Source: Persicitalea sp964500445
GTDB lineage: Bacteria; Bacteroidota; Bacteroidia; Cytophagales; Spirosomataceae
Direction: 5' to 3'
Assembly (NCBI GenBank): GCA_964500445.1
Contig: CAZCOG010000008.1
Coordinates: 1-64,000 of the forward strand
Length of the DNA stretch: 64,000 bases
Shown piece by piece: positions 34,890 to 44,232 of the stretch (position 1 is the stretch's first letter; each line of letters begins with the position of its first letter). A program made the translations under genes and the position numbers. The notes beneath the pieces are model-generated. The model ran no database searches. It was given only the letters and a program-made list of their open reading frames with translations, and was not told the DNA's origin.

Positions 34890-36389
34890 TCACTGTACGC
34901 CAATTACCGCCTCGCCATTCTTTTTGGTCGGGTAGACTAGGTCGGTAAGTACTGCTCTACCGTTGTTGGCAAAAATCTCCACAATAGAATTATCGACATA
35001 TATATCCAGTTTCAGTTCCCCATTAATGGGTGGTACCGTCATGACTTCCACGCTCGGAAATTTTTCGTGAAAAGCCACCTGACCTGATTTGGTACGGTCA
35101 AAAGTAAGCTGATTGGTAGCGACATCGTAGGCCAGCACGCTTGCTTCCTTTTCATTGCTCAGTAGTTTCACCAGGAAATTTGAGGCCTCGGCCAATTCTA
35201 TTGTCAGGTCGAGGTGGTACGAGTTGCCGTCCATTTTCAGAATCACGCCTGCGTTCAGATCAGGGGCTTTCATAGTCAGGATTTTAGTAGAAATTCCTTT
35301 CCTGACAATAGGCTGCTGAATCAGATGATAAACTCCACTGCTGTCAAGTTGTAAGGATAGCTGGCGCGGCAGCGAGAACATACCCCGGTAGCCACTGGTG
35401 GGTGTCTTATCGGCATATGCCCAGTTGCTGGCCCAACCCAGAATGATGGGCTTCGCCTGATCCGCCGGAAGGTTATTGTAAGGTATCGCAGCGTAAAAAT
35501 CTTTCCCGTAATCCACGCGCCGAACGCCCCGCTGCTTGTCCGCTTTAAATCTCTTGCCATCGAAGTCGCCCACGAAGTACTGCATCCCGGTAAAATCGGG
35601 ATCCTCCGCCGCGCTCGAAATCATCATCACCCAGCGGGTCGTATCGCTTCCTTCCACGGGTACTTCAAAGAGCGAAGGACACTCCCAAATCTTGGCCATG
35701 TCGCCCATCTCGCCAAACTCACTCAGCCGTTTCCATTCTTTAAGGTTGTCCGATTCGTAAATCTGCACGGCGTATTCCTTCGGTTTGGCCACGACCATTT
35801 TCCACCTACCCTCGTACCAAAACACGCTCGGGTCGCGAAAATCCTTCATGCCCAGGTCCAGTACCGGGTTTTTGTCATAGTACTTCCAGGTGCCGCCTTT
35901 GTCAGCGCTGTACGCCAGGCTTTGGTGCTGGACGGTGACTTCGCCATCTTTATGGACATGCGAGGTGTATATCGCCACCATACCTTGCTTAAACCCCGGT
36001 TCGAAAAAGCCGGAAGTGTTCAGGCTATCCACCACTACGCTGCCTGAGAAGATCATCGTTTCGGTGCTGTCGGCATTCGGATATTCAGCGAGGGCCAGCG
36101 GTAGTTCTTCCCAGGTTATCAGGTCAGGGCTCACGGCGTGGGCCCAGCTCATGTGCCCCCACGTATCACCCTGAGGATTGTATTGGTAAAACAAATGGTA
36201 CTCACCATCGAGGTACACAAGACCGTTAGGGTCATTGGTCCAGTTTTGGGGCGGGGAGTAGTGGTAGGCTGGGCGGTAATCGCCGGGTTCAACATCGGCG
36301 ACTTTTGTTTTCTCTTCCGGTGTGCAGGCTGCCAGCAAGATGGGAAGCAATAGCAAATGGAAAAATGATTGGCCCTTAATAAAAATCAT
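34890..36389 (-). CDS. GH32 fructan hydrolase (levanase/inulinase-like) lipoprotein
   Basis: Glycoside hydrolase family 32, 499 residues, cleaving beta-fructosides (levan, inulin or sucrose). The nucleophile motif WTNDPNG places the catalytic Asp at residue 53; FRDPSVFW is the transition-state RDP motif and WECPSLF carries the acid/base Glu. The C-terminal beta-sandwich (SVEVMTVPPINGELKLDIYVDNSIVEIFANNGRAVLTDLVYP) is complete. The N-terminus has a lipobox ending at Cys22 (ILLAAC), so the enzyme is a lipoprotein, probably at the outer membrane or facing the periplasm. There is no fructokinase or SusCD-type fructan transporter directly beside it; the TonB receptor upstream belongs to another transcript on the opposite strand. 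Confidence 0.94.
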   Translation of the reverse strand: MIFIKGQSFFHLLLLPILLAACTPEEKTKVADVEPGDYRPAYHYSPPQNWTNDPNGLVYLDGEYHLFYQYNPQGDTWGHMSWAHAVSPDLITWEELPLALAEYPNADSTETMIFSGSVVVDSLNTSGFFEPGFKQGMVAIYTSHVHKDGEVTVQHQSLAYSADKGGTWKYYDKNPVLDLGMKDFRDPSVFWYEGRWKMVVAKPKEYAVQIYESDNLKEWKRLSEFGEMGDMAKIWECPSLFEVPVEGSDTTRWVMMISSAAEDPDFTGMQYFVGDFDGKRFKADKQRGVRRVDYGKDFYAAIPYNNLPADQAKPIILGWASNWAYADKTPTSGYRGMFSLPRQLSLQLDSSGVYHLIQQPIVRKGISTKILTMKAPDLNAGVILKMDGNSYHLDLTIELAEASNFLVKLLSNEKEASVLAYDVATNQLTFDRTKSGQVAFHEKFPSVEVMTVPPINGELKLDIYVDNSIVEIFANNGRAVLTDLVYPTKKNGEAVIGVQ

Positions 36390-36812
36390 CGATGTTTTTC
36401 GTCAGTTATAAGGACAGGAAATTCTCGCGATCGGGATCTTCTCCGGAGCGACGACTACAAATTAACACAGATATTGTCTGGATATAAAAAAATACGCTCC
36501 GACGAATTTCAAGCCCAAAGCCAGAGTTTGGTTCGAGGTCAATGGTCAACCGTGCGTACCGAATATAATTTTGACAGGGCAAGAATTTTGATAACAAAGC
36601 TATTCCTTTTTATATTCAAAATAATGTTATGTAATAATTTGAAAACAAGTACATTATATTCTTTAATTGTCGATATAGTACTAGTTTTCTGTCGCCCAAG
36701 TTTATATAATCAAGCCGTAATACTGGCTTAACATTGGGGTAACATTGTCGGCTTACTTTTGCAGCAATTCTAAGGAATACTGACACCTACAAAAAGTAAG
36801 ACTGACACTTAA
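36390..36812 (+). promoter_or_regulatory. 423-base gene-free spacer containing the TonB receptor promoter
   Basis: This AT-rich spacer separates the divergent GH32 and TonB receptor genes. The only clear signal is TTG at 36734-36736, a 17-base spacer and TACTTTTG at 36754-36761, an exact Bacteroidota promoter for the receptor with a leader of about 45 bases. A GAAAAA/TTTTTC-rich part near the GH32 start may hold that gene's promoter, but I see no consensus. Short reading frames here lack codon character. Confidence 0.65.
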
Positions 36813-39629
36813 ATGAAAAAGCACACTTTACTTTCCCTCCTCCTGGTCGGCATCTCGTCGCTGGCCATTGCCCAGACGGGTAGCATCAAAGGCCAAATCA
36901 TGGACGCCGCCAGCAAAGAAGCCATCATCGGCGGCAGTGTAATCCTGAAAGGAACTACCCCACCCGTAGGTACTTCCACCGACGTCGAAGGAAACTTTGA
37001 AATTACGAATGTACCGACTGGTAAGCAAATTGTCATCATCAGCTACGTCTCCTACAAACCTAAGGAAATTGAGGTGACGGTTTATCCCAATCAGGCCATC
37101 CTTATTAATAGTACGCTCGAAGAGGATGTCGCCACACTGAATGAAGTCAAGATCGTTGGCCAGCGCGCCACCTTCACCGACGTGTCGGTCATTACCGAAA
37201 TCAAGCAGGCTGAGCAGATCGCCGTGGGTATTTCGGCTCAGCAGATTCAGAAATCGCAGGACCGTGATGCTTCGCAGGTCATCCGCCGGGTACCGGGCGT
37301 CTCCATTCAGGACGACCGTTTTGTCATTATTCGGGGTCTCAATGAGCGCTACAACACCGTAATGCTCAACGACGCGATCACGCCCTCTACGGAAGTGGAT
37401 GTAAAATCCTTCTCCTTTGACCTCATCCCCAGCTCAGCCATTGACCGGATGCTGATTTTCAAAACCGGAGCGGCCGAACTACCCGGTGAATTTGCGGGTG
37501 GCGTAATCAAGATATTCACCAAGACCGTCCCCGACGAAAACGGCCTGTCGGTAAGTGTTTCCAGCAGCTACCGCGCCGGAACCACTTTTCAAAAAGTTCT
37601 GAGCGATAAAAGCTTTGCCGGAGATATAGTTGGCTTTGGAGCCGGGGCGCGCAAGTTGCCAAACTCCTTTCCATCTACTAATACATTGCTTAGCCAGAAC
37701 CGCCCGACGGAGGCTACCTTACAGGCTTTCCGAAATCTACCGGATTTCTACAACGTGGAAAACACAACTGTGAATCCAGATCTGCGCCTTTCAATAGGAT
37801 ATAACCGCAAGATGTTCGTTGGCGAGAAAACGCTGACTACTTTCAACAATCTGAGCTATACCAACTCGAATCAAGTACTGAATCGTGATCAAAATAGGTA
37901 CTTGTCATTCGATCCTTCCAAGCAGAAGTCAGAAATACTGAGCGCTTACCAGGACAATTTTTATGGCAATAATGTCAGGTTGGGAGCGATGTCAAACTGG
38001 GCTTTGATTCTCAATCCTAACAATAAGATCGAGTTCCGCAACTTATTCAACCAGCTAGCGACGAAAGAAACTACCTTCCGTCAGGGGTACAATACTGACA
38101 ACGGGCGTGATGTGGAGAATTTCGCTTTTCGCTACGAGGCTAAAAGTATCTACACTGGGCAACTTAGTGGTACGCACGACTTGTCGGATGCCACTACGGT
38201 CAAATGGACGGGAGCCTTTGGCTACACCCACCGCGAAGAACCCGACTTCCGCCGCTTCATCTCGAGCCGCAACCGGGGAACGAATGATCCCTTTACGGTT
38301 GAGATCGTGCCGGGCAGCAATGCCAGCCTAACCCGCGGTGCGCGCTTTTACTCGACGCTGAACGAATACACGTCCTCGTTGCGGGCTGACTGGGAACATA
38401 GGGTGCGGCGCAGCGGCTACGCTGATAACGACAAGATGGACATCAAGCTACGGGCAGGTGCTTATGGCGAATACAAGGATCGCTCGTTCAAGGCACGCTG
38501 GTTCAACCTGACCAATCCTGGCGGCGTGGCGCAGGAAGTCCTTAATCAGCCTTTTGACCAATTGTTCAGCAGCAATACGATCGCTTCCGACAAACTGTAT
38601 TACGGCGAGCGCACCAACTTCGATGACCGTTACGATGCTCAAAGCCTACTGGCGGCTGGATATGTGGGCGTATTCTATCCTTTTACGCCTAAATTCAGTA
38701 CTTCCCTGGGTTTCCGGGCCGAATTTAACCGTCAGACATTGCAAAGCCGTCTGCGGGGATCGGGTACCGATGTGGATGTGGATAATCCTATTTTCCGTCC
38801 ATTGCCCTCGGTCAATTTAACCTATAACCTCACTGAGAAGTCACTCTTCCGACTGGCCTACGGTATCACACTCAATCGCCCCGAATTCCGGGAGCTGGCC
38901 CCCTTCAACTACTATGATTTTGCTTTCGACGTGTCGCGGGTTGGTAATCCTAACCTGAAAACACCGACAATTCATAATGCAGATTTCCGCTATGAATTTT
39001 ATCCCTCAGACGGGGAGGTTATCTCGGTAGCCGGATTCTACAAAAATTTCCTTAACCCGATTGAAGCTAAGGTTCGCTACTCTGGTTCAGGGGTTTCTTT
39101 CACGGTGGATAATGCTGAGAAAGCCATCGCCCTGGGCGCAGAGCTGGAAGTACGCAAATCGCTGAAAGACCTGACTTCCTCTGGCTTTGTCAATAACCTG
39201 ACGCTTCTGCTGAATGCTTCGCTCATCAAGAGCCGTGTGACAACGGGCTTCGAAGGTCAGGAAAACAACCGTCAGTTGCAGGGACAGTCGCCATATTTGG
39301 TCAACACGGGGATCTACTACAACAACGTCAATAGCGGCTGGCAGGTGAACGTGCTCTACAACGTGGTCGGACGGCGTATTTTTCTGGTGGGCGATAAAGA
39401 GCTACAGCCAACTGTATACGATATGCCACGAAACGTTATCGACCTGAACATCATCAAGGCGATGGGCGAGCACTGGCAATTGAAGGTTGGGGTGCAGGAT
39501 CTGCTCAATCAACCTTTCCGCCTGATCCAGGACAGCAACCTCGACCAGAAAATCACGGACGTGGACGAATCTTACCAGACCTACCGCCCCGGTACCTATT
39601 CGACGGTTGGTTTGAGCTATAAATTTTAG
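36813..39629 (+). CDS. TonB-dependent outer-membrane receptor with N-terminal carboxypeptidase-regulatory-like domain
   Basis: A 938-residue TonB-dependent transporter. A signal peptide (MKKHTLLSLLLVGISSLAIAQ) is followed by a CarboxypepD_reg-like domain (GSIKGQIMDAASKEAIIGGSVILKG). The plug follows (QIQKSQDRDASQVIRRVPGVSIQDDRFVIIRGLNERYNTVMLND), then a 22-strand barrel ending VGLSYKF with the terminal Phe. The plug sequence VSVQDDRFVIIRGLxERY and the end of the barrel are typical of a Bacteroidota subgroup that is neither SusC nor a simple siderophore receptor. The substrate is unknown. The neighbouring lipoprotein gene 91 bases downstream is its probable partner. Transcription is from the promoter at 36734-36761. 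Confidence 0.92.
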   Translation: MKKHTLLSLLLVGISSLAIAQTGSIKGQIMDAASKEAIIGGSVILKGTTPPVGTSTDVEGNFEITNVPTGKQIVIISYVSYKPKEIEVTVYPNQAILINSTLEEDVATLNEVKIVGQRATFTDVSVITEIKQAEQIAVGISAQQIQKSQDRDASQVIRRVPGVSIQDDRFVIIRGLNERYNTVMLNDAITPSTEVDVKSFSFDLIPSSAIDRMLIFKTGAAELPGEFAGGVIKIFTKTVPDENGLSVSVSSSYRAGTTFQKVLSDKSFAGDIVGFGAGARKLPNSFPSTNTLLSQNRPTEATLQAFRNLPDFYNVENTTVNPDLRLSIGYNRKMFVGEKTLTTFNNLSYTNSNQVLNRDQNRYLSFDPSKQKSEILSAYQDNFYGNNVRLGAMSNWALILNPNNKIEFRNLFNQLATKETTFRQGYNTDNGRDVENFAFRYEAKSIYTGQLSGTHDLSDATTVKWTGAFGYTHREEPDFRRFISSRNRGTNDPFTVEIVPGSNASLTRGARFYSTLNEYTSSLRADWEHRVRRSGYADNDKMDIKLRAGAYGEYKDRSFKARWFNLTNPGGVAQEVLNQPFDQLFSSNTIASDKLYYGERTNFDDRYDAQSLLAAGYVGVFYPFTPKFSTSLGFRAEFNRQTLQSRLRGSGTDVDVDNPIFRPLPSVNLTYNLTEKSLFRLAYGITLNRPEFRELAPFNYYDFAFDVSRVGNPNLKTPTIHNADFRYEFYPSDGEVISVAGFYKNFLNPIEAKVRYSGSGVSFTVDNAEKAIALGAELEVRKSLKDLTSSGFVNNLTLLLNASLIKSRVTTGFEGQENNRQLQGQSPYLVNTGIYYNNVNSGWQVNVLYNVVGRRIFLVGDKELQPTVYDMPRNVIDLNIIKAMGEHWQLKVGVQDLLNQPFRLIQDSNLDQKITDVDESYQTYRPGTYSTVGLSYKF

Positions 39630-39720
39630 GGTACCGACTTTCTGAAAGGTTGAAACTTTCGGGAAGTTGTAATGCGAAGTCAATAAATTAAAAACCAGAT
39701 TGTTAAACTAAAAAAGAAGT

Positions 39721-41055
39721 ATGAAAAAGGTAACAAATTATTTCAAAGCGTTCATTTTTGGCGCATTAGTCGTGGGCTTTACAGCTTGTGATAAGGACGA
39801 CGATGGGGGAGGGACTGTAACGCCTCCACCACCCGCCGGTCCAGAGACAGTCAAAGGAAGTATCACGACCAACACGACTTGGACGGCTGGTAAACAGTAT
39901 ATTCTCTCAGGGTTTGTGTACGTAGAGGACGGCGCAACGCTGACCATTGAGCCAGGTACAATTATAAAAGGTGAGAAAGCTACTAAAGGCTCGCTTTTCA
40001 TAAAGAGGGGTGCTAAAGTTATTGCGAACGGCACTGCTGATAAGCCCATCGTATTTACATCCAACCAGGCTAAAGGGCAGCGTGCTGCGGGTGACTGGGG
40101 AGGATTGGTAATTCTGGGTAAAGCACCTGTGAACAAGACTCCGGCGGTGGTCGAAGGAGAAAACCTTACTGAATTTGGTGGTACTAATCCCGCCGATAAC
40201 TCCGGTTCGCTGAAATACGTGCGTATCGAATTTGCGGGTATTGCCTTCGAAACCGACAAAGAAATCAACGGCCTTACCTTCGGGGGCGTGGGTTCAGGTA
40301 CTACCATCGATTACGTGCAAGTTTCTTACAGCGGCGACGACTCTTTCGAGTGGTTTGGCGGTACGGTTAACGCTAAGCACTTGATCGCTTACCGTGGCCT
40401 TGACGATGACTTTGATACCGATAATGGTTTCAGCGGTAACGTTCAGTATGGTTTGATTATCCGTGACCCCGCTGTTGCCGACCAAGCTGGTGACTCCAAT
40501 GCTTTTGAGTCGGATAACGACGGTACTGGTTCTACAGCTACACCTAAGACTGCCGCTAAGTTTGCCAACATTACGGCTACTGTTGCCCCTGGTACGCTTG
40601 ATGCCAAATTCCGCTCTGCGTTGCGTTTGCGTCGTAATACTGAACTTTCAATTTATAACAGCGTATTTACTGCTGCGTATCCCAAGGGGCTGGAGGTAGA
40701 AAATGACCCCACGATCGCCAACTACAAGTCAGGCAAGCTGGTAGTTCAAGGTATTGCCCTGCAAGGTGCCAAGACGCCTTTGGTTGGTGTGGACGAGACT
40801 ATCTTCAACACCGCTGCTAACAAGAACAAAGTATATACTTCGGTAGCCGACCTGATGCTCGATACTAACTTTAACAGCATCACGGCTCGTCCGGTAGGTA
40901 TTCCCAAAACTGGTTCACCCCTGCTGACGGGCGGTGTAACGCTTCCCGCTGGTTTTGAGCCCGCTCCCTACATCGGCGCGTTCAACACTACCGACTGGAC
41001 CGCCACTTGGGCCAATTTCGATCCTCAGAACACGGATTACGATACTGCTAAATAA
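39721..41055 (+). CDS. Surface lipoprotein with right-handed beta-helix-like repeats, TonB receptor partner
   Basis: A 444-residue lipoprotein: the lipobox ends at Cys23 (VVGFTAC) and is followed by DKDDDGGG, an acidic tract that acts as a lipoprotein export signal for surface exposure in Bacteroidota. A proline/threonine linker leads into strands such as SGFVYVEDGATLTIEPGTIIKGEKATKGSLFIKRGAKVIANGTADKPIVFTSN and DWGGLVILGKAPV, the rung pattern of a beta-helix/pectate-lyase-like fold. The C-terminus is YIGAFNTTDWTATWANFDPQNTDY. Such genes are found repeatedly after this kind of TonB receptor, which suggests a two-part surface uptake complex by analogy with SusCD, though it is not a SusD homologue. 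A terminator follows. Confidence 0.75.
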   Translation: MKKVTNYFKAFIFGALVVGFTACDKDDDGGGTVTPPPPAGPETVKGSITTNTTWTAGKQYILSGFVYVEDGATLTIEPGTIIKGEKATKGSLFIKRGAKVIANGTADKPIVFTSNQAKGQRAAGDWGGLVILGKAPVNKTPAVVEGENLTEFGGTNPADNSGSLKYVRIEFAGIAFETDKEINGLTFGGVGSGTTIDYVQVSYSGDDSFEWFGGTVNAKHLIAYRGLDDDFDTDNGFSGNVQYGLIIRDPAVADQAGDSNAFESDNDGTGSTATPKTAAKFANITATVAPGTLDAKFRSALRLRRNTELSIYNSVFTAAYPKGLEVENDPTIANYKSGKLVVQGIALQGAKTPLVGVDETIFNTAANKNKVYTSVADLMLDTNFNSITARPVGIPKTGSPLLTGGVTLPAGFEPAPYIGAFNTTDWTATWANFDPQNTDYDTAK

Positions 41056-41093
41056 ACAACGACCTTACAAATTGGTGTCAGATTGTCGAAAAG

Positions 41094-41120
41094 CCGGGGG
41101 CATTTGCTCCCGGTTTTTTT
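41094..41120 (+). terminator. Rho-independent terminator after the lipoprotein gene
   Basis: Stem CCGGGGGC (41094-41101), loop ATTT, GCTCCCGG (41106-41113; one G-U pair), then TTTTTTT (41114-41120). It isolates the receptor/lipoprotein unit from the caspase operon that begins at 41259. Confidence 0.92.
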
Positions 41121-41258
41121 GTGGCAAATCCGTCAGATTTGTAGCGGGGAATACTTAACGATTTTCGCATGACTACCACTTAATAAATTCATTTGCGCTG
41201 GCTGAAAGTTTTTTCATAAATTACTCATCCTAAACCCTTATGAAAAACTTTCAACCCG

Positions 41259-44213
41259 ATGAAAAAAGTATTCGCCCTGCTCGTGGGCATCAACGATTAC
41301 GATCGCGTCGGCAAACTCCACGGCTGCCTGAACGATGTGCGGGCCGTGCGCAACTACCTGGAAAAAGGCACAGATTTCGACGTCGATATTAAAGAACTCA
41401 CCGACCAGGACGCTACTCGCGCGGGTGTGGTCGACGGGTTTCGGAATTTTCTCAGTCAGGCGGGTGAGGACGACACGGTACTTTTTTACTACTCGGGGCA
41501 TGGCACGCAGGAGTGGGCTGCTTCGCTCTGGGACGAAACCGACGGAGCGTTGGAATGCCTGGTGTGCTATGATGGCGGAGCCAGAAGTACCCCCGATTTT
41601 CTGCTTACCGACAAGGAATTGCGCTTCCTGATCCACGAACTTTTCCAAAGTACCCAGGTGCACATTGTCACGGTTTTTGATTGTTGCCACTCGGGCGATA
41701 ACACCCGCAATGCGGCGTTGGTGAGCGCGAGTTATGATGAGGTGCAGGAACGGCGCGTCACGGACAAAGCAGGCCGGGCTTTTCCGCAGCGAATGTGGAG
41801 CGAATTTTTGTTTAGTGATACAATCAAGGAAGCAGAAGTAAAAGGCAAGCTGCCCGCCGACTTTCTGCCGCAAGGTACCCATGTGCAAATGGCCGCTTGT
41901 GAGTCCAATCAGGTAGCTTTGGAAATGTCGCGTGAGGGGGTATTCACCAAAACATTGCTTAAAACACTGACTGACTGTGGCGGCAATATTACCTACAATA
42001 CCCTGCGTAGTCGCATCCGGCAGTACATGCGGGCGGGATTTGAGCAGACGCCCCGGATCTACATGCCCCTCGATGCCGAAAATCTATTGTGCCGGGGCTT
42101 CCTGAACCGGGCCGTCGAGCCAGACAAAATGATTTGTGAAGCTACCCGCAGCAAGCAGGAAGGTTGGCAACTGAACGTCGGGGCGATTCATGGTGTGAAA
42201 GTAGATTCTACCATTACTTTGTTCGACCCCGAAAATATTGACAAAACCCATACCGCCAAAGTACGTAAAGGGGGTGTTTTCGTGGATTACACGCTGCTCG
42301 ACGTTTCGGGACTCGATACCCAAAAAATATATAAAGCCGAGGTAACAAGGCTATTAGCGCAGGAACTGGTTTTGGAACTCCAAAATCACGATGGTAACCC
42401 CAAAGAAGTCGGTGAACTCATCAAAGGACTAGAAGACAGTGCCAGCGGTGGCTTTGCGTTTGGAGGTGAAAAGGCTGCTGCCAAAACCGAGAAAGACAGC
42501 GGCCAGTCTCAATCCGCCGACTACACCTTCCACGTTCGCAGCGGTGAGGTGTACTTGACCCGGCCAAACGACCCCTACCGTCCGCTGATTCGTCCGGTAC
42601 TTTATCTGGAGGATGACAAACATACTGCAATTCTCGAAACGTTGCGGCACGTTTCGCGCTGGCATTTTATCAAAAACCTCCAGAATGAAGAAAAGCCCCA
42701 TAATTTTCTCTACAAACCGCTGAAAATGGAGCTGGCCCATTGGCTAGCGGATGGTACTTCAAAGTCAATAGACCTAACTGATAGTAAGGCCGGGATAAAA
42801 TACGAAAAAATCGGCGCGAGTTGGAAAGGTACTTTGCAGGTAAAAGTCACCAATGTCACAACTCAGGATTTGTACCTGTGCGCGGCCTATTTGAGCAAGG
42901 AGTTCCAGTGTTTTCTGGACTTCCTGCCCCAGCGGGTGCAATTGCTCGAAGCTGGCAAATCCGTTTTCCTCGGCCCCAAAGGCAAAGATCGTATCGCGCT
43001 CAAGCTTGGCGATGTAGAACAGGAATACAACTGGCCGGAAACAGTAGAAGCCCTGAAATTTATCGTCAGCACCAGCGAGTTTGATGCGGAGGCTTTGACA
43101 CTGGATGCTTTGCCCGGTCCGCTGACTACCGCCGACCGCGAGAAGAGCCGGTCGGGTAAGAAGGGCCTGAATACAGAAGAAGATGAGCCGCTCGAATTCT
43201 CCGGTTGGATTACCCAGACTTTGCACCTGGTGTTCAAGAATCCCGTCTACAATTATATTCCCGCTAAAACGCTGAAAGAACTGCTCGACTGGGACGAAAC
43301 GGCCTACTTCGCCGCCGGACTGTACTGTGAAATAGAGCCGGACGAAACCGGGCAACCGACAATCTGGAAACTCAAAAAGGGACTGGTAGTACCCGAGGAC
43401 GAAAAAGGGCTTTTCGATGATATCAAGATGTGGCTGGGAAATAAAGTCGAGACAGCGCAGCGGCGCAAGCGATACCGTAACCTGAAAAAAGATCCCAACC
43501 GGCTGCGCCTCGTGGCCGAGGGCGATTCGTGGTTTCAGTATCCGATCATTTTGCAGGATACGCTCGACCAGCTCTACAAATGCTACGCAATCCGCAGCTT
43601 TGCCGAGGCGGGCGATACGCTGGAAAATTACCTGAAAGAAAAAGAATATCTGGATGCCATTGGAGAAGAAGGAGTTGAGTTTTTTCTGGTAAGCGGCGGC
43701 GGCAACGATGTATTGGGCGACCAGTTTCAGTACTTTCTGCGCGAAACTCCCGACAACGCTGACGGCACACCCCGCAAGTACCTGAACCAAAAAATGTTTG
43801 ATCAACTCGACAGGCTGGACGCCCTGTATACGCAGATGTTCAACGAACTTTTCGACCGCTATCCCGATCTGCATATTCTGGTGCATTGCTACGACTACCT
43901 CATTCCGGTGGATACGGATATTCCGGCAAACAAAAAGAAATCGAGCTGGACCGGAAAGCACATGATTGAAAAAGGGATCGTGCCCCAGGAAGAGCGAGAA
44001 GAACTAATTCGCTTCATCGTAGACGAATTTGCCGGAAGACTGGCCACCCTTGCCCAAAAAAGTGAATTCAAAGACCGAGTGACTTTTGTGGACACGCGCG
44101 GACTGGTACCGCGCACGCTGTGGTTCGATGAAATTCATCCCACCAATGCGGGATATCAGATCGTGGCGGATAAGTTTATTGGTGAAATAGAACGCATCAA
44201 GGCTCAAAAATAG
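41259..44213 (+). CDS. Metacaspase-type peptidase fused to an SGNH/GDSL hydrolase
   Basis: A 984-residue multidomain protein with no signal peptide. Residues 1 to about 270 are a caspase-like peptidase (C14/metacaspase type): LLVGINDYD, His81 in YYSGHGTQ, and Cys143 in VFDCCHSGDN form the dyad. Residues about 280-370 look like a small beta domain. Residues about 415-690 look like the DUF4384-type beta-sandwich region of other bacterial caspase-family proteins (VKVTNVTTQDLYLCAAYLS). A lysine-rich linker leads to an SGNH hydrolase (about 746-984): Ser757 in AEGDSWFQ, Asn816 in SGGGNDVLG, Asp957 and His960 in DEIHPTNAGY. All catalytic positions of both enzymes appear intact. It is followed after 19 bases by the CHAT gene. 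Peptidase control of the esterase domain by cleavage is inference. I know no characterised protein with this pair. Confidence 0.86.
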   Translation: MKKVFALLVGINDYDRVGKLHGCLNDVRAVRNYLEKGTDFDVDIKELTDQDATRAGVVDGFRNFLSQAGEDDTVLFYYSGHGTQEWAASLWDETDGALECLVCYDGGARSTPDFLLTDKELRFLIHELFQSTQVHIVTVFDCCHSGDNTRNAALVSASYDEVQERRVTDKAGRAFPQRMWSEFLFSDTIKEAEVKGKLPADFLPQGTHVQMAACESNQVALEMSREGVFTKTLLKTLTDCGGNITYNTLRSRIRQYMRAGFEQTPRIYMPLDAENLLCRGFLNRAVEPDKMICEATRSKQEGWQLNVGAIHGVKVDSTITLFDPENIDKTHTAKVRKGGVFVDYTLLDVSGLDTQKIYKAEVTRLLAQELVLELQNHDGNPKEVGELIKGLEDSASGGFAFGGEKAAAKTEKDSGQSQSADYTFHVRSGEVYLTRPNDPYRPLIRPVLYLEDDKHTAILETLRHVSRWHFIKNLQNEEKPHNFLYKPLKMELAHWLADGTSKSIDLTDSKAGIKYEKIGASWKGTLQVKVTNVTTQDLYLCAAYLSKEFQCFLDFLPQRVQLLEAGKSVFLGPKGKDRIALKLGDVEQEYNWPETVEALKFIVSTSEFDAEALTLDALPGPLTTADREKSRSGKKGLNTEEDEPLEFSGWITQTLHLVFKNPVYNYIPAKTLKELLDWDETAYFAAGLYCEIEPDETGQPTIWKLKKGLVVPEDEKGLFDDIKMWLGNKVETAQRRKRYRNLKKDPNRLRLVAEGDSWFQYPIILQDTLDQLYKCYAIRSFAEAGDTLENYLKEKEYLDAIGEEGVEFFLVSGGGNDVLGDQFQYFLRETPDNADGTPRKYLNQKMFDQLDRLDALYTQMFNELFDRYPDLHILVHCYDYLIPVDTDIPANKKKSSWTGKHMIEKGIVPQEEREELIRFIVDEFAGRLATLAQKSEFKDRVTFVDTRGLVPRTLWFDEIHPTNAGYQIVADKFIGEIERIKAQK

Positions 44214-44232
44214 TCAATCAATCAACTATTGA

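Noticed and set aside
39640..39675. CTTTCTGAAAG hairpin after the TonB receptor as a terminator
   Set aside because: Short stem without a following T run, and the lipoprotein gene downstream is expected to be co-transcribed.
41240..41258. ATG at 41240 upstream of the metacaspase gene
   Set aside because: It is in another frame, leads to a frame without caspase similarity, and the ATG at 41259 begins the conserved KKVFALLVGIN segment.
42774..43961. Long open frame (395 codons) on the minus strand inside the metacaspase-SGNH gene
   Set aside because: It is antisense to a gene with intact motifs along its whole length, its translation is Phe/Val-rich without domain features, and no start signal precedes it.
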